Positions 7,120-17,177 of a stretch of DNA of 32,692 nt are shown piece by piece. Every line of letters begins with the position of its first letter. The first letter of the stretch is position 1. The position numbers were made by a program, and so were the translations under genes. The DNA comes from Nostoc punctiforme NIES-2108 (GTDB lineage: Bacteria; Cyanobacteriota; Cyanobacteriia; Cyanobacteriales; Nostocaceae): the NCBI GenBank assembly GCA_003326195.1, contig LXQE01000195.1, positions 20,795 to 53,486 of the forward strand, in the 5' to 3' direction. The notes under the pieces were generated by a model that saw only the letters and a list, made by a program, of their open reading frames with translations, did no database searches and had not been told where the DNA came from.

Positions 7120-9687
7120 ATGAATATTTTTTCTATCCGCAACTTAATGGTATCTATTTTGATATCTCATCCTTTTTATTTACCTATTTTTTCTGTTTCA
7201 GCCCAAATAGTTCCAGACAAAACACTACCTGTTAATTCGCTTGTTACCCCTCAAGGAACGAACAATATAATCGAAGGGGGAAGTCAGGGAGGAAGCAATT
7301 TATACCACAGCTTTGACCAGTTTTCTGTTCTTACTGGAGACACTGCTTTTTTCAATAATCCTGTAAATATTAAAAATATTATTACTCGTGTAACAGGTGG
7401 TTCAGCCTCGAAAATTGATGGATTAATTAAGGCTAATGGGGGTGCAAATTTATTCTTTATTAACCCCAATGGAATTTTATTTGGTCACAATGCACATCTA
7501 ATTATTGGTGGTTCTTTTATAGCCAGTACTGCCAACAGCATCAATTTTCCTAATGACATTCAATTTAGCGCTAAAACTCCTGAGAACACTCAACTATTAA
7601 GTGTGAATGTTCCTATGGGGTTAGAGTATGATGGTAATTCATCAGGATCAATTAATGTCCAGGGTACTGGACACAGCCAGGTTATATACGGTAATAAGGT
7701 AGCTGCTTCAATTACCTTATTAGGAGCAGGAGAAAGTCAAAATGGTCTGCGTTCACAACCTGGTAAAACTTTCGCTCTAATAGGAGGTGATGTTTTATTT
7801 GATGGTGGACTAGTAACTGCTCCTTCTGGACAAATTGAAATAGGTGCTGTTGATACTGGTATAGTGAATTTTACTTTTAATAATTCGGGTTTAAATTTAG
7901 ATTATAAAGGAATAAATGGCTTTAAAAATATTAGTTTTATTAAGCAATCGTTGTTGGACGCTAGTGGTTTTATGCCAGGATATATTTCTGTTCTAGGTAA
8001 AAATATAAATTTTACAGATGGCTCATTAGCTTTGATTGCAAATCTCGGAGCTTTTAGTTCAGGAGCTATACGTTTAAAGGCAACTGACACTTTAGATTTA
8101 ACAGGAATAACATCTTTTAATATACAACCTTTTCTCAGTGCGACAAGAATCAATCGAGGTATTATCACTTCAACTAATTCTGGCAGAGGAGCAGATATTA
8201 TCATTTCAGCATCAAAAATAATTGCTCAAGACTCAGAAATAATTACTCCTCTAACTTTTGGTAATGGTAATAGCGGAAATTTAACTATAGATGCTTCCGA
8301 AAAAGTAGTAATTCGTAGTGTGGCAGTTAATGAAAGTTCTGGAGTTGCTTCTGCGTTGGGGACTATAACTTACGGTTCTGGGAACGCAGGCGATGTAATA
8401 TTATCGACCAAAGAATTATTAATTGAAGATGGAGGAAGCTTAGAATCTTTGACTTTTGGTGATGGCAGAGGAGGTAAGGTAACTGTAAATGCTTCTGAGC
8501 TTTTAAAAATTTCCGGTGGTCATCCTAACTTCGTGTTACTAGCTTACGGAACACCACCTATTCCTACTTTTTCAGCAAGCAATATAACCTCTCTCTCAGT
8601 TTCTGCTGGTGATGCTGGTGATCTAAGTATTAATACAAGACGATTGATTATTGAAAACGGAGCTGGAATTGCAGCATCGGGGCTAAAAAGTGGTAATTCT
8701 GGTACTGTAAATATTAATGCCCTTGAATCTGTTAATATTAATGGTTCAAGTTCAGTTAATCCTTCTTTAAACCGTAGCAAAATAACTTCCTCTGTAGGTA
8801 CTGGCGACCCTTTTGTAAGCTACATATACAATCTCAAGCAACCATCTGATGCTTTATCTGGAAACATTTTTATCAAAACAGGAAACTTAAATTTAGAAAA
8901 TAACGCTCAAGTTGAAGTTAGAAATGATAGTACAAAAAATGCTGGGATAGTGACAGTTATTGCAAATTCTATTAGCTTAGATAATCAAGCAGGAATAACT
9001 GCTTCAACTAAAAATGGTCAAGGTGGTAATATCAATTTGCGAACTAAAGTTTTGAATTTATATGACAACAGCTTTATTTCTGCAACCGCAGGTGGTATCG
9101 GTAATGGGGGTAATATTACTACCAATGCAGATATTATAAATGTTTTGGGAAATAGTCGGATCACAGCTGATGCTTATAAGGGACGTGGTGGTAACATTCA
9201 GATTAATTCTCAAGGATTTTTTGCTTCTCGTGACAGCCAATTTACAGCTAGTTCCGAGTTAGGAATTAATGGCAATGTCCAATTTAACATTTTAAACGAT
9301 AATATTGTACCTCCTAAAGCAATAGCAGAAACAATTCAATTACCTCCTGAGATTACTTCAGCTTGCCAAGGAAATTCCCGCAATGCAGCTAGTAAGTTTG
9401 TAATTATTGGAACTGGTAATCTCCCACGTAGTTATAAAACCCAAGTATCTAACAATAGTGGATGGCACGCTAATTCTGCTGCTATAGCCCCAACTTCTAA
9501 CAATTTAGACAAGCAAAGCTTACTAAATAATGAAATTAAACCAATTGTAGAAGCACAATCAGTGTTGATAGAACCATCAGGAGAAGTCAATTTATTAGCG
9601 TCTAGCAATCAGGTTGCTGCTGTTGCTTCACAGTTGCCTAAAAGTGCTTGCTTTGCTACAAGTTCTACATCCAAATTATTTCCATAA
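7120..9687 (+). CDS. TpsA exoprotein with filamentous-haemagglutinin N-terminal domain
   Basis: This 855-residue protein is a surface or secreted two-partner-secretion substrate. A signal peptide (about 1-30, ending SVSAQ) precedes the TPS domain, which contains SNLYHSFDQFSVLTGDTAFF, ITRVTGGSASKIDGLI and the signature INPNGILFGHNAHL. The rest is a long beta-helix made of degenerate Gly/Asn repeats of the type GNSGNLTID. Near the C-terminus is the cyanobacterial signature SACQGNSRNAASKFVIIGTGNLP, found at the end of many haemagglutinin-like proteins. I prefer ATG 7120 to the in-frame TTG at 7108 because it directly precedes the signal peptide, although neither has a strong ribosome-binding site. 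The likely exporter is the TpsB protein at 3711-5468. The CHAT gene starts 13 bp downstream, so the two are probably co-transcribed. Adhesion is the usual family role; the ligand is unknown. Confidence 0.92.
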   Translation: MNIFSIRNLMVSILISHPFYLPIFSVSAQIVPDKTLPVNSLVTPQGTNNIIEGGSQGGSNLYHSFDQFSVLTGDTAFFNNPVNIKNIITRVTGGSASKIDGLIKANGGANLFFINPNGILFGHNAHLIIGGSFIASTANSINFPNDIQFSAKTPENTQLLSVNVPMGLEYDGNSSGSINVQGTGHSQVIYGNKVAASITLLGAGESQNGLRSQPGKTFALIGGDVLFDGGLVTAPSGQIEIGAVDTGIVNFTFNNSGLNLDYKGINGFKNISFIKQSLLDASGFMPGYISVLGKNINFTDGSLALIANLGAFSSGAIRLKATDTLDLTGITSFNIQPFLSATRINRGIITSTNSGRGADIIISASKIIAQDSEIITPLTFGNGNSGNLTIDASEKVVIRSVAVNESSGVASALGTITYGSGNAGDVILSTKELLIEDGGSLESLTFGDGRGGKVTVNASELLKISGGHPNFVLLAYGTPPIPTFSASNITSLSVSAGDAGDLSINTRRLIIENGAGIAASGLKSGNSGTVNINALESVNINGSSSVNPSLNRSKITSSVGTGDPFVSYIYNLKQPSDALSGNIFIKTGNLNLENNAQVEVRNDSTKNAGIVTVIANSISLDNQAGITASTKNGQGGNINLRTKVLNLYDNSFISATAGGIGNGGNITTNADIINVLGNSRITADAYKGRGGNIQINSQGFFASRDSQFTASSELGINGNVQFNILNDNIVPPKAIAETIQLPPEITSACQGNSRNAASKFVIIGTGNLPRSYKTQVSNNSGWHANSAAIAPTSNNLDKQSLLNNEIKPIVEAQSVLIEPSGEVNLLASSNQVAAVASQLPKSACFATSSTSKLFP

Positions 9688-9700
9688 ACCAGAGCGATAA

Positions 9701-12196
9701 GTGAAAATTACTAGACGTAGATATTTATTTTGCAGTGTTGCAGGTTTCCTTATTGCAGTCAGCAAACCATCTCGGCTGATGGCTCAAAATGTCAATAAAA
9801 TCACCGAACAAGCAGAACTTTTGACTGAAAAAGGGCATGAGCTATTAAATCAAGGTAAGTATTTGGAGGCGCTGGAGGCTTGGAAAGAAGCCACTAAAAT
9901 TTATCGTCAACTCCACTTAGATGAAGGCATTGCTGGAAATTTAATCAACCAGAATCTTGCGCTACAAGGGTTAGGCTTGTATCTTAATGCTTGCGATCTG
10001 CTTTTATCAGCTTTAAAAATAGATACTTGGAGCTATTTTCCAACACTTAATGCGCCTGATAAATCTAGCAAAAAAGCACTTTATACTGCAATCTATCAAG
10101 TTAAACCAACCCCAGTAAATTTGTTAGGATTACAAAACTTGGGAGATATTTTACGTTTGCTGGGTAAGTTAGGTGAATCAGAAATAGTTTTAAAAGAAAC
10201 TTTGTCAATGGCTCAAAAGATGACACTCAATGCAGATATTAGTTCAGTTCTTCTCTCATTGGGAGATACTAAACAGTCTATGTATGAACGTTCGAGCGTA
10301 GAGTATAGGTGGATAGGAGAACTATTGTTCCAAAAAGACACTGTTACTGAAATTCACCAAAATGCGTTAATATCGCTTGAATATTACCAACAGGTAAATA
10401 ACACAACAAATGCTCCAATAGCTATAAAACTGCAAGCTCAACTACGCAGTTTAACTTTATTATTAGATTTTGATAAATGGCTGAAAAAGGAATTATTATC
10501 AGGTAATAGCAGATTGACGACTACTAAAACTAATATTCATCGACAGATTCAGCCTTTAATCGACTTAATCATCAAAAACTCTTCTTTATTTAATGAATTA
10601 CCTGTTAGCCAATCTGCTTATGCCAAACTCAACTTTGCTGACAGTTTAAATAAAACTTCAAATAAACAGTTACAGTCTCTAGCTATAAATTACGCAAAAT
10701 CTGCATTGCAAACTGCTGAAAGCATTAACAATCAACTTTTACAATCATTCTGTTGGGGGACTCTAGGCAAATTAAATCCCGATGAATCACATGTCTGCTT
10801 TAAGCAAGCTCTATTGTTTGCTCAATCAATTCGGGCATCGGATATCGTCTATGAATGGCAGCAGCAATTAGCTGATTTATACAGCCAACAAGGAAAATCT
10901 AAAGAAGCTTCCTATTTTTACGAGGCAGCTATTAATAGCTTAATCCAAGTTCGTGCTAACCTTTTAGGTAGTAATCCAGATACTCAGTTCTTTTTCTACG
11001 AAAAAGTAGAGCCTATTTACCGGAATTATATAAGATTATTAGCAGCAGATCCTTCGCCAAATTTAGAAAAGATAATTCAAGTAAATGCACATCTGCAACT
11101 AGAACAGTTAAAAAACTTTCTTCAATGTGGCAGACTCAATCTTATACCTTTGAATAATCTTCAGGAGTTGCCTAGCACCACTGCAATAATCCACATTATT
11201 GATTTAGATAGCACCATAGAAGTAATTGTCCAATCCCCTGACCACTCTCTTCACCACAATTCTGTTGATGCTAAACTAATTAGAAATCATGTCAATAATT
11301 TATTAGATATTGTCCAGTCTCTCAAATTTTACTCTAATAATCAAAGTGAGATTATCTTGCATTCTCAAAGACTTTATGACCTACTAATTAGACCTCTTAA
11401 AATATATTTTCATTCATCAGGGACACTTGTCTTTGCTTTAGATACATCTTTTCAAAGTCTACCAATGGATTTACTTCATGATGGAAAAGAGTTTTTAACA
11501 CAGCAATACAGTTTTGCACAAACTGTAGGTTATAAAATTCAACCACTTAATTCCTTATCTAGAAATCAGCCAACAGCTTTAATCGCTGGCTTGAGCAAGA
11601 AGTCTCCTAGTTTCAATGACGAAAATGCTCCAAAAGGCTTGAAACCACTGCCTGGAGTAGTAATAGAAGTAGCAGAGATTAAAACACAAATTACTAACTC
11701 TAAAGTGTTATTAGATGAAAAATTCACCAGTTTACAGTTTCACAAAGAGATAAGTAAAGATGATTTTCCAATTATTCATGTCAGCACTCATGGGCAATTT
11801 AGTTCTAATGCTGAAAAAACTGTCTTTTTGGCATACGATAAAGTCATTAATATTTTAGATTTTAATAATTTTATAAAATCTCAAGCTCAGTCTAATGAAA
11901 ATCCAATTGAGTTATTAGTCTTGAGTGCTTGTCAAACAGCGAAAGGAAATAAAAGATCAGCATTGGGGATGGCTGGCGTGGCAGCCCAAGCAGGCGCACA
12001 AAGTATAATCTCTAGCTTATGGTTAGTAGATGAAAGCTCCACTGCTATACTTATGCAAGAGTTCTACAAGGCTTTGAAAAATGGTTTGACTAAAGCAGAG
12101 GCACTGCGTCAGGCAAAATTAAGTTTATCATCCAATCCTAAATACGTTCATCCTTACTTTTGGTCAGGCTTTGTGCTAGTTGGCGGATGGTTATAA
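9701..12196 (+). CDS. Exported TPR-CHAT domain caspase-like protein
   Basis: This 831-residue protein starts at GTG 9701, 13 bp after the TpsA stop. The N-terminus MKITRRRYLFCSVAGFLIAV is a signal sequence with a twin-arginine-like TRRR motif. TPR-like helical repeats follow (for example GHELLNQGKYLEALEAWKEA near 48-67, and more to about 430). The C-terminal third is a CHAT (caspase HetF-associated with TPRs) domain with the catalytic dyad in view: His697 in IHVSTHGQF and Cys744 in LVLSACQTAKG, followed by GAQSIISSLW. CHAT proteins are C14/C25-related cysteine peptidases. Placement after TpsA suggests processing or maturation of the exoprotein, a common cyanobacterial arrangement, but the substrate is inferred. 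The last 43 bp overlap the oppositely oriented gene that follows. Confidence 0.93.
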   Translation: MKITRRRYLFCSVAGFLIAVSKPSRLMAQNVNKITEQAELLTEKGHELLNQGKYLEALEAWKEATKIYRQLHLDEGIAGNLINQNLALQGLGLYLNACDLLLSALKIDTWSYFPTLNAPDKSSKKALYTAIYQVKPTPVNLLGLQNLGDILRLLGKLGESEIVLKETLSMAQKMTLNADISSVLLSLGDTKQSMYERSSVEYRWIGELLFQKDTVTEIHQNALISLEYYQQVNNTTNAPIAIKLQAQLRSLTLLLDFDKWLKKELLSGNSRLTTTKTNIHRQIQPLIDLIIKNSSLFNELPVSQSAYAKLNFADSLNKTSNKQLQSLAINYAKSALQTAESINNQLLQSFCWGTLGKLNPDESHVCFKQALLFAQSIRASDIVYEWQQQLADLYSQQGKSKEASYFYEAAINSLIQVRANLLGSNPDTQFFFYEKVEPIYRNYIRLLAADPSPNLEKIIQVNAHLQLEQLKNFLQCGRLNLIPLNNLQELPSTTAIIHIIDLDSTIEVIVQSPDHSLHHNSVDAKLIRNHVNNLLDIVQSLKFYSNNQSEIILHSQRLYDLLIRPLKIYFHSSGTLVFALDTSFQSLPMDLLHDGKEFLTQQYSFAQTVGYKIQPLNSLSRNQPTALIAGLSKKSPSFNDENAPKGLKPLPGVVIEVAEIKTQITNSKVLLDEKFTSLQFHKEISKDDFPIIHVSTHGQFSSNAEKTVFLAYDKVINILDFNNFIKSQAQSNENPIELLVLSACQTAKGNKRSALGMAGVAAQAGAQSIISSLWLVDESSTAILMQEFYKALKNGLTKAEALRQAKLSLSSNPKYVHPYFWSGFVLVGGWL

Positions 12197-13191
12197 AGTT
12201 CTACTATTTTTAAACCTTCTTGTACACGAGCTAGTTCATCTAGGTTATTAGTGTTTTTTGCCAGTTGTGCTGCTTTGCTATATTCACGAAGCGCCTCTTT
12301 TGGCAACCATGCCTCTAAATATCTATCTGCCAATAATCGGTAGATAGTAGGGTTTTGACTTCCTGCTCTTACTCTTGCTTTCAATGACTCAATCGTTTCA
12401 TTTAAAAGATTTCTTGCCATAAACACAGCATCTAAATCCCATATCGCAGCTTCATCTGGAGGTAAGTTTAATTCTGTAATCTGCTTTAGCCTTTCTGCGA
12501 AAGCATCTTGTTCTTCTTGTCTCAAAACACTAACTACTAACGTTTCAGAGGAACTAATGGGAGTATCGCCTACATTAGCAAGTACGGTAAATTTATAAGT
12601 ATTAAAAAATTGCAATTCTTTTTCTTCTTTTGGATAGGGTAGTGCAGTAATAGTTTTATCTACTGTCTTCTCCCAGTAAAACTCATAACCGCTAACAACT
12701 ACTGTGTAACTAGTAGCTTGAGGTACAGCATACCAAGAAATTACAGGTCTGGTACTCAGCATTGAACTGCCATAGGGACTAATTAGCATTGGCACATTTG
12801 TTGGACCTTTAATGCCGTCACATTCAGTTGGGTTCAACCCCGTACATAGCCTTACTCTGTCGTGCGGTAGCCTACATTTATCTTCAATATCGAAAATGCT
12901 ACTTTGTTTAAAATCTAGAAATTCTCCGTTCAAGTAACATAAAGTATTAACTGTTCGTCCATTCATTGGAGTAATGCGATCTCCTGAACACAATAAGCTA
13001 TTTACTCGCCAGCGAAGATCACTCACGCTAGTAACTCGACCAATAACCTTACACCTACGTTTTGCTTCTGGCTTTACCTGACCCCACGCATTGCTCCAAC
13101 CTAAAAGAAGTATCGTTGATGCAACTACTAAAATTTGGCAGATGTAGACTTTTCTCCCAATTTTGCTCTTTTGCCTGTGTGTACTCAGCAT
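12154..13191 (-). CDS. Secreted protein with fibronectin-III-like and TPR segments
   Basis: This 345-residue exported protein has a long signal peptide (basic start STHRQKSKIGRK, hydrophobic LVVASTILLLGWS, then NAWGQ). The middle has a cysteine-bearing part with a possible SH3-like or FecR-like fold (VNSLLCSGDRITP) and a beta-rich segment (RPVISWYAVPQATSYTVVVSG) typical of fibronectin III-like domains. The C-terminal ~110 residues are TPR-like (IYRLLADRYLEAWLPKEALREY). Such proteins accompany CHAT proteins in cyanobacteria. It lies downstream of the kinase gene on the same strand (127-bp gap), so the two may form a unit. Its 3' end overlaps the CHAT coding end by 43 bp tail-to-tail. ATG 13191 is preferred to the preceding TTG at 13194. 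Function is not known. Confidence 0.82.
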   Translation of the reverse strand: MLSTHRQKSKIGRKVYICQILVVASTILLLGWSNAWGQVKPEAKRRCKVIGRVTSVSDLRWRVNSLLCSGDRITPMNGRTVNTLCYLNGEFLDFKQSSIFDIEDKCRLPHDRVRLCTGLNPTECDGIKGPTNVPMLISPYGSSMLSTRPVISWYAVPQATSYTVVVSGYEFYWEKTVDKTITALPYPKEEKELQFFNTYKFTVLANVGDTPISSSETLVVSVLRQEEQDAFAERLKQITELNLPPDEAAIWDLDAVFMARNLLNETIESLKARVRAGSQNPTIYRLLADRYLEAWLPKEALREYSKAAQLAKNTNNLDELARVQEGLKIVELYNHPPTSTKPDQK

Positions 13192-13318
13192 CAAAAGTTT
13201 TATATAGTTATATGCAAGTTAATAGCATACAAGAATCAGAGAGATAAAAAAAGGTGTTTAGGATTGTTAATTGTAATAATAATTTGTTACTCTTGAGAGG
13301 CTATTAAATTCAAGAAGC

Positions 13319-15184
13319 TTAATCTTGAATTAAATTAGGAGCTTTTTGTCTAATTCTTTCTATTATTTCGGCTCGCCAGATGAAAACTTCTGGTTCTCTA
13401 GATTCAGTTAGCAAACAGGCTTCCCAGGAAAGCCAAGAGTTATCAAAATCACCTAAAATTCCCTGCACTTTTGCTAGCAAACAGTGGGTAGATGTTCTTT
13501 GAATATCTAATTCTTTTGCTTTCTCTAAATATCGCTTTGCCTCGCTATATTTCTTCTGTTCAAATTTTGCCCAACCTAAATTTTTATACAAAACTGCTTG
13601 CCATCTGGAATTTGTAGTTTTTTGTAGTCCTTCTTGGGCGAGAGAAATTGCTGTATTATAATCACCTTGTAGAATTTTTACTCTAGATAAATTATTGATA
13701 GCAATTATCGCTTGTCTATTAATTTTTATGGCTAACTGGTATTGTTGCTCCGCTAAATCATATTTCATTCGTTCATCGTAGTAAGTTCCCAATCCATAAT
13801 GCCCTTCCCAATTATCAGAGGTTAACTTAAAAGCCTTTTCATAACTATCTATTACACACTGATAATCTTGTAATTGTTTACACACAACACCTAAATTATT
13901 ATATGATTCTACATTTGTGTCATTATATTTAATTGCTAATTCATAGTATCTTTTAGCTAATTCTAGACTCTTCGTACTACGAAGTCCTTTTTCAAAATAA
14001 AATTTGGAAATTGTGTATCTGGCTTGAGAATTAATTTTTATAGCTGAGTCAAAAAACTCTTGTGCGGTCTGAAAATTATTTGCTGCCTCAGCCTTCTCCC
14101 CTTGAGACAGTAAATATTTAGCTCTTAATGGTAATAATACTTTGAAAGTAACGAAGACTGTCAAAATCATAAATCCAATTGCTGCGCTAATTCTGAATGT
14201 TTTAGACCTCGTTAATCTATAAATTTTACTTTGCTGAGGAAGTAATTTTAATCGTTGCAGGATAACTTCAGTACTTTGCGGACGTTGCCCTGGTAAAGGA
14301 GCCGTCAACTCATCAATAAAATCACCAAAAGGTTTGTCAATTTGCGGTGCTTTGTTTCTCCATATTAATCTTCCTGTCTGTTTATCCGTAGGTAAATCGA
14401 TTAGTTGAATTGCAGTAAGTAGATGGACAAAAGTACGACCCAAAGCATAAAAATCTGATTGCGGTACTGCCTGTCCATCAGTTTGTTCTGGCGGAGAGTA
14501 ACGAGGTGTGCCAACAGATGTAATTTCATATTTTCCTCCTCTAGACGTGCTGTCTCCTCCACTTCCGCTTATTTTAGCTAAATAAGTACTAGTTACTCGC
14601 CGTGCTACACCAAAATCAACTAACGCTAATTGACCACTTGACTGGAGAATTATATTAGAAGGTTTAATATCTCTATGAAAAAAATTAGCACGGTGTACTG
14701 CGGCAATAATTTCAACTAATTCTTTTAGCCATTCTAATGCTTGAGATTGCAAAATACGCCCATTAGATTCTATCCATTGCTCTAAATTCTGTCCCTCGAT
14801 TTTATCCATAACCAAGCAATGTAAGGTTAAAGAAGTATTGACAGGAACAAAAGTGAAAAAGTCATCTAAGGTACTTTTGGGAATATTTGGATGATGGATT
14901 AGTCGTAAACTAAGAGATTCCCGCTCGATTAATTCAACCAGTTTCGGCGAGTTCAATTTCAGAACTTTCAGAACTCGCTGCTTGCGGACGGGATTCCATT
15001 GAGTACCAGCGTCCTCCACTTCAAAAACTTCAGTATAGCTGAATGGATTTTCATTCAGCGGTCTTAATGGCTTAATCAAGCGGATGCGGTTATTAATTAG
15101 CAGCGAAGTACCACAAAAAAGACATTCTTCAATGTCTTTAGGATTTTGACGTTGCTCGCATAGGGGATTTATACAGTAACTCAC
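13319..15184 (-). CDS. 4-Cys serine/threonine protein kinase with membrane anchor and TPRs
   Basis: This 621-residue Hanks-type kinase belongs to the cyanobacterial group with an N-terminal four-cysteine motif (C4, C9, C21, C24: CINPLC...CLFCG), which probably binds a metal. The kinase domain (about 48-315) has the beta-3 lysine in RVLKVLK (K73), the alpha-C Glu in IERES (E89), HRDIKPSN (170-177, catalytic D172), DFG (190-192) and GTPRYSPPEQ (225-234), so all catalytic residues are present. A transmembrane helix at about 331-352 is followed by at least six TPR units to the C-terminus, which is probably periplasmic. The start is GTG 15184 (an ATG one base upstream is followed at once by TGA). 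It is divergent from the NB-ARC gene and upstream of the secreted TPR gene. TPRs on the far side of the membrane suggest it senses envelope or exoprotein state. Confidence 0.94.
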   Translation of the reverse strand: MSYCINPLCEQRQNPKDIEECLFCGTSLLINNRIRLIKPLRPLNENPFSYTEVFEVEDAGTQWNPVRKQRVLKVLKLNSPKLVELIERESLSLRLIHHPNIPKSTLDDFFTFVPVNTSLTLHCLVMDKIEGQNLEQWIESNGRILQSQALEWLKELVEIIAAVHRANFFHRDIKPSNIILQSSGQLALVDFGVARRVTSTYLAKISGSGGDSTSRGGKYEITSVGTPRYSPPEQTDGQAVPQSDFYALGRTFVHLLTAIQLIDLPTDKQTGRLIWRNKAPQIDKPFGDFIDELTAPLPGQRPQSTEVILQRLKLLPQQSKIYRLTRSKTFRISAAIGFMILTVFVTFKVLLPLRAKYLLSQGEKAEAANNFQTAQEFFDSAIKINSQARYTISKFYFEKGLRSTKSLELAKRYYELAIKYNDTNVESYNNLGVVCKQLQDYQCVIDSYEKAFKLTSDNWEGHYGLGTYYDERMKYDLAEQQYQLAIKINRQAIIAINNLSRVKILQGDYNTAISLAQEGLQKTTNSRWQAVLYKNLGWAKFEQKKYSEAKRYLEKAKELDIQRTSTHCLLAKVQGILGDFDNSWLSWEACLLTESREPEVFIWRAEIIERIRQKAPNLIQD

Positions 15185-15612
15185 ATTCGCAGGAGGATAG
15201 CCAGATATAAACTACCTACCCCAAATCTAGTCTTTCTTCCCATCAACGATAATGTAAGTGAAGATTTAAAATTTTGAGTAGTCATTTTCGATAAATCAAG
15301 TATATTTTATAACTTCAAAATAAAGAATAACTAGGAAAGTTGTTAATATTTGTGTATCGATGGTAGTTTAACAGCAGCATTTAAAGTAATGAATTTGATA
15401 ACTGCTACTGTGATCTAGTGACAGCAGTAGTTTTATTAACTACTTTTTCAAGATGTACGTAAGTAATGATTCTACTCTATCTTTCGTCCCCTTTGCATAA
15501 TTGGTGACTTGAGTTATTATTTGTTTGGAGCAAACAGCTATTAAGTAGAGAAATCAAGTATCACTGAGTTATATTTGAAACTATTGATGGCGGTTGCACT
15601 GATAAAAAGCGT
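15185..15612. other. 428-bp divergent intergenic region, kinase / NB-ARC
   Basis: No gene is seen. It contains an imperfect hairpin at 15400-15432 (AACTGCTACTG ... CAGCAGTAGTT, one internal A-C mismatch and a G-T pair), partly repeated by the nearby AACAGCAGCA. It could be a regulatory hairpin or an operator shared by the two divergent genes. Confidence 0.4.
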
Positions 15613-17166
15613 ATGGGGTTGGTCGCTCGCTCGAACAACAGAATGAGTATAAGTATGGATTCTAATGCTGTCCAAATACTAAAATCACCAGTCTATTCTC
15701 CCCTTGCTTCAAAGAAACAAGAGCTTTTAGGGCAAAAACACTCTTCTGTGACAGTAAGTTTTGATGAAACTTTAGTAATAGTCAATGATTTAGTGCTTGC
15801 CAAAAGAGGTAGATACTTATCTCAACCAGAGATACTTATTATGAAGGGAGCGTGGCATAACCGTGAGTTTGTAGAGATAGCAGAAAATTCAGCTTACAGT
15901 GTCAATTACTTACAACGAGGCGTAGCTACTCGGTTATGGGATATACTCACAAAAACAATTGGAAATGGCAAGCGAGTTACTAAAAAGAATGTACGGAATT
16001 TTTTAGAGCAACTTGCACAAGAGTATTATCCTCAATCTGCTTTTACTAGTGAAGAAAAAAGCTTCCCTGTCAAAAATTGGATACAAATTATAGGAAGTAA
16101 ACCTCCTGACATCTCAAGTTTTTATGGACGCGCAGGAGAACTATCTTGCTTAAAAGAATTAATAATAAAGCAACGCTGCGTATCGTTAGTAGGGGTAGCA
16201 GGCATTGGTAAGACTGCATTAGCTGCAAAGCTAATACAAGAGATTAGTGTAGAATCAAAACCAAAATTTGATTGCATAATTTGGAAATCAGTTGCCCATG
16301 CACCACTGTTTCAAGACTTTATAGCAGAGCTAATAGAGCTAATCCAACCTTTAGAGCCTAAGCTAGACTCACCTAAATTTACTCAAGCAATGGTTTCAGC
16401 ACTGATCAAGCAGATGCAATCGTGCCGATGTCTTTTGGTATTGGATGAATCTGATTCCTTGTTTGAAACAACTAATTTAGAGCAACACTTAGAGTACAAA
16501 CTATTTTTTCGCAGATTAATAGAGGAAATGGATCAAAGCTGCTTGCTCTTGACTAATCGAGTCTTTCCTGATGAATTTGAGGATCTTATAATAGCAGGAC
16601 GTCCTATTCAATATCTAAAAATAAAAGGTTTAGAGACTGATCCTGCAATGCAACTTCTTTTTGATCAAGGATTGGATGACGAAGAGAAATGCAACGAATT
16701 AATTAAAATTTACTACGGCAATCCTTTAGAGCTAAAGACGGTAGTTACCAGAATTCACCACTTTTTTGGCGGAAGTGTTCAAAAGTTTTTTGAAAATAGA
16801 ACTACCCTTTTTAGTAGCCAATTTCAAGCAATGCTTGATAAAGCCTTTGGTTACTTATTAAGTAAAATTCAACAAGAAATTATGATTTATATAGCAGAAG
16901 AGTTAACTTTAAACTCAAAACCTGTTAAGTTTACTAGTTTATTAAATGGCTTGAATCAAAAAGAATCAATATCGTTATCAATATCAGATTTAATTACAGC
17001 ATTAGAAGGGTTGGAAAAGCAGTTTTTAATTGAAACTATTAAAGATTCTGCTTCTGAAGAAAGTAGTTTTACTCTTCAACCTATAGTCAAAAAATATATT
17101 AGAAAAAATATACCAGGACTGGTGCATACATCTAATGCTTCACCAGAATTAGCGCTCACATTTTAA
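15613..17166 (+). CDS. NB-ARC STAND NTPase with N-terminal vMAP-type HTH, no C-terminal repeats
   Basis: This 517-residue signalling NTPase has an N-terminal ~80-residue domain (about 48-135; VNDLVLAKRGRYLSQPEI, LIMKGAWHNREFVEIAE, YSVNYLQRGVATRLWDILT). It matches the vWA-MoxR-associated N-terminal HTH domain common at the start of cyanobacterial conflict and signalling proteins. The NB-ARC core follows: linker FYGRAGEL (170-177), P-loop GVAGIGKT (194-201), Walker B LLVLDES (274-280), sensor LLLTNR (311-316), and GNPLEL (369-374) as the GxP/GLPL equivalent. After a winged-helix part (to about 500) the protein ends, whereas relatives usually continue into WD40 or TPR ligand-sensing repeats. It may be a compact form or depend on a partner such as the small protein 11 bp downstream. 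Starts at 15643 or 15655 are also possible. Confidence 0.88.
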   Translation: MGLVARSNNRMSISMDSNAVQILKSPVYSPLASKKQELLGQKHSSVTVSFDETLVIVNDLVLAKRGRYLSQPEILIMKGAWHNREFVEIAENSAYSVNYLQRGVATRLWDILTKTIGNGKRVTKKNVRNFLEQLAQEYYPQSAFTSEEKSFPVKNWIQIIGSKPPDISSFYGRAGELSCLKELIIKQRCVSLVGVAGIGKTALAAKLIQEISVESKPKFDCIIWKSVAHAPLFQDFIAELIELIQPLEPKLDSPKFTQAMVSALIKQMQSCRCLLVLDESDSLFETTNLEQHLEYKLFFRRLIEEMDQSCLLLTNRVFPDEFEDLIIAGRPIQYLKIKGLETDPAMQLLFDQGLDDEEKCNELIKIYYGNPLELKTVVTRIHHFFGGSVQKFFENRTTLFSSQFQAMLDKAFGYLLSKIQQEIMIYIAEELTLNSKPVKFTSLLNGLNQKESISLSISDLITALEGLEKQFLIETIKDSASEESSFTLQPIVKKYIRKNIPGLVHTSNASPELALTF

Positions 17167-17177
17167 TAGAGGTAGCT

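Noticed and set aside
5144..9240. Opposite-strand frames inside TpsB and TpsA
   Set aside because: They mirror low-complexity beta-repeat coding and have no signals or motifs of their own.
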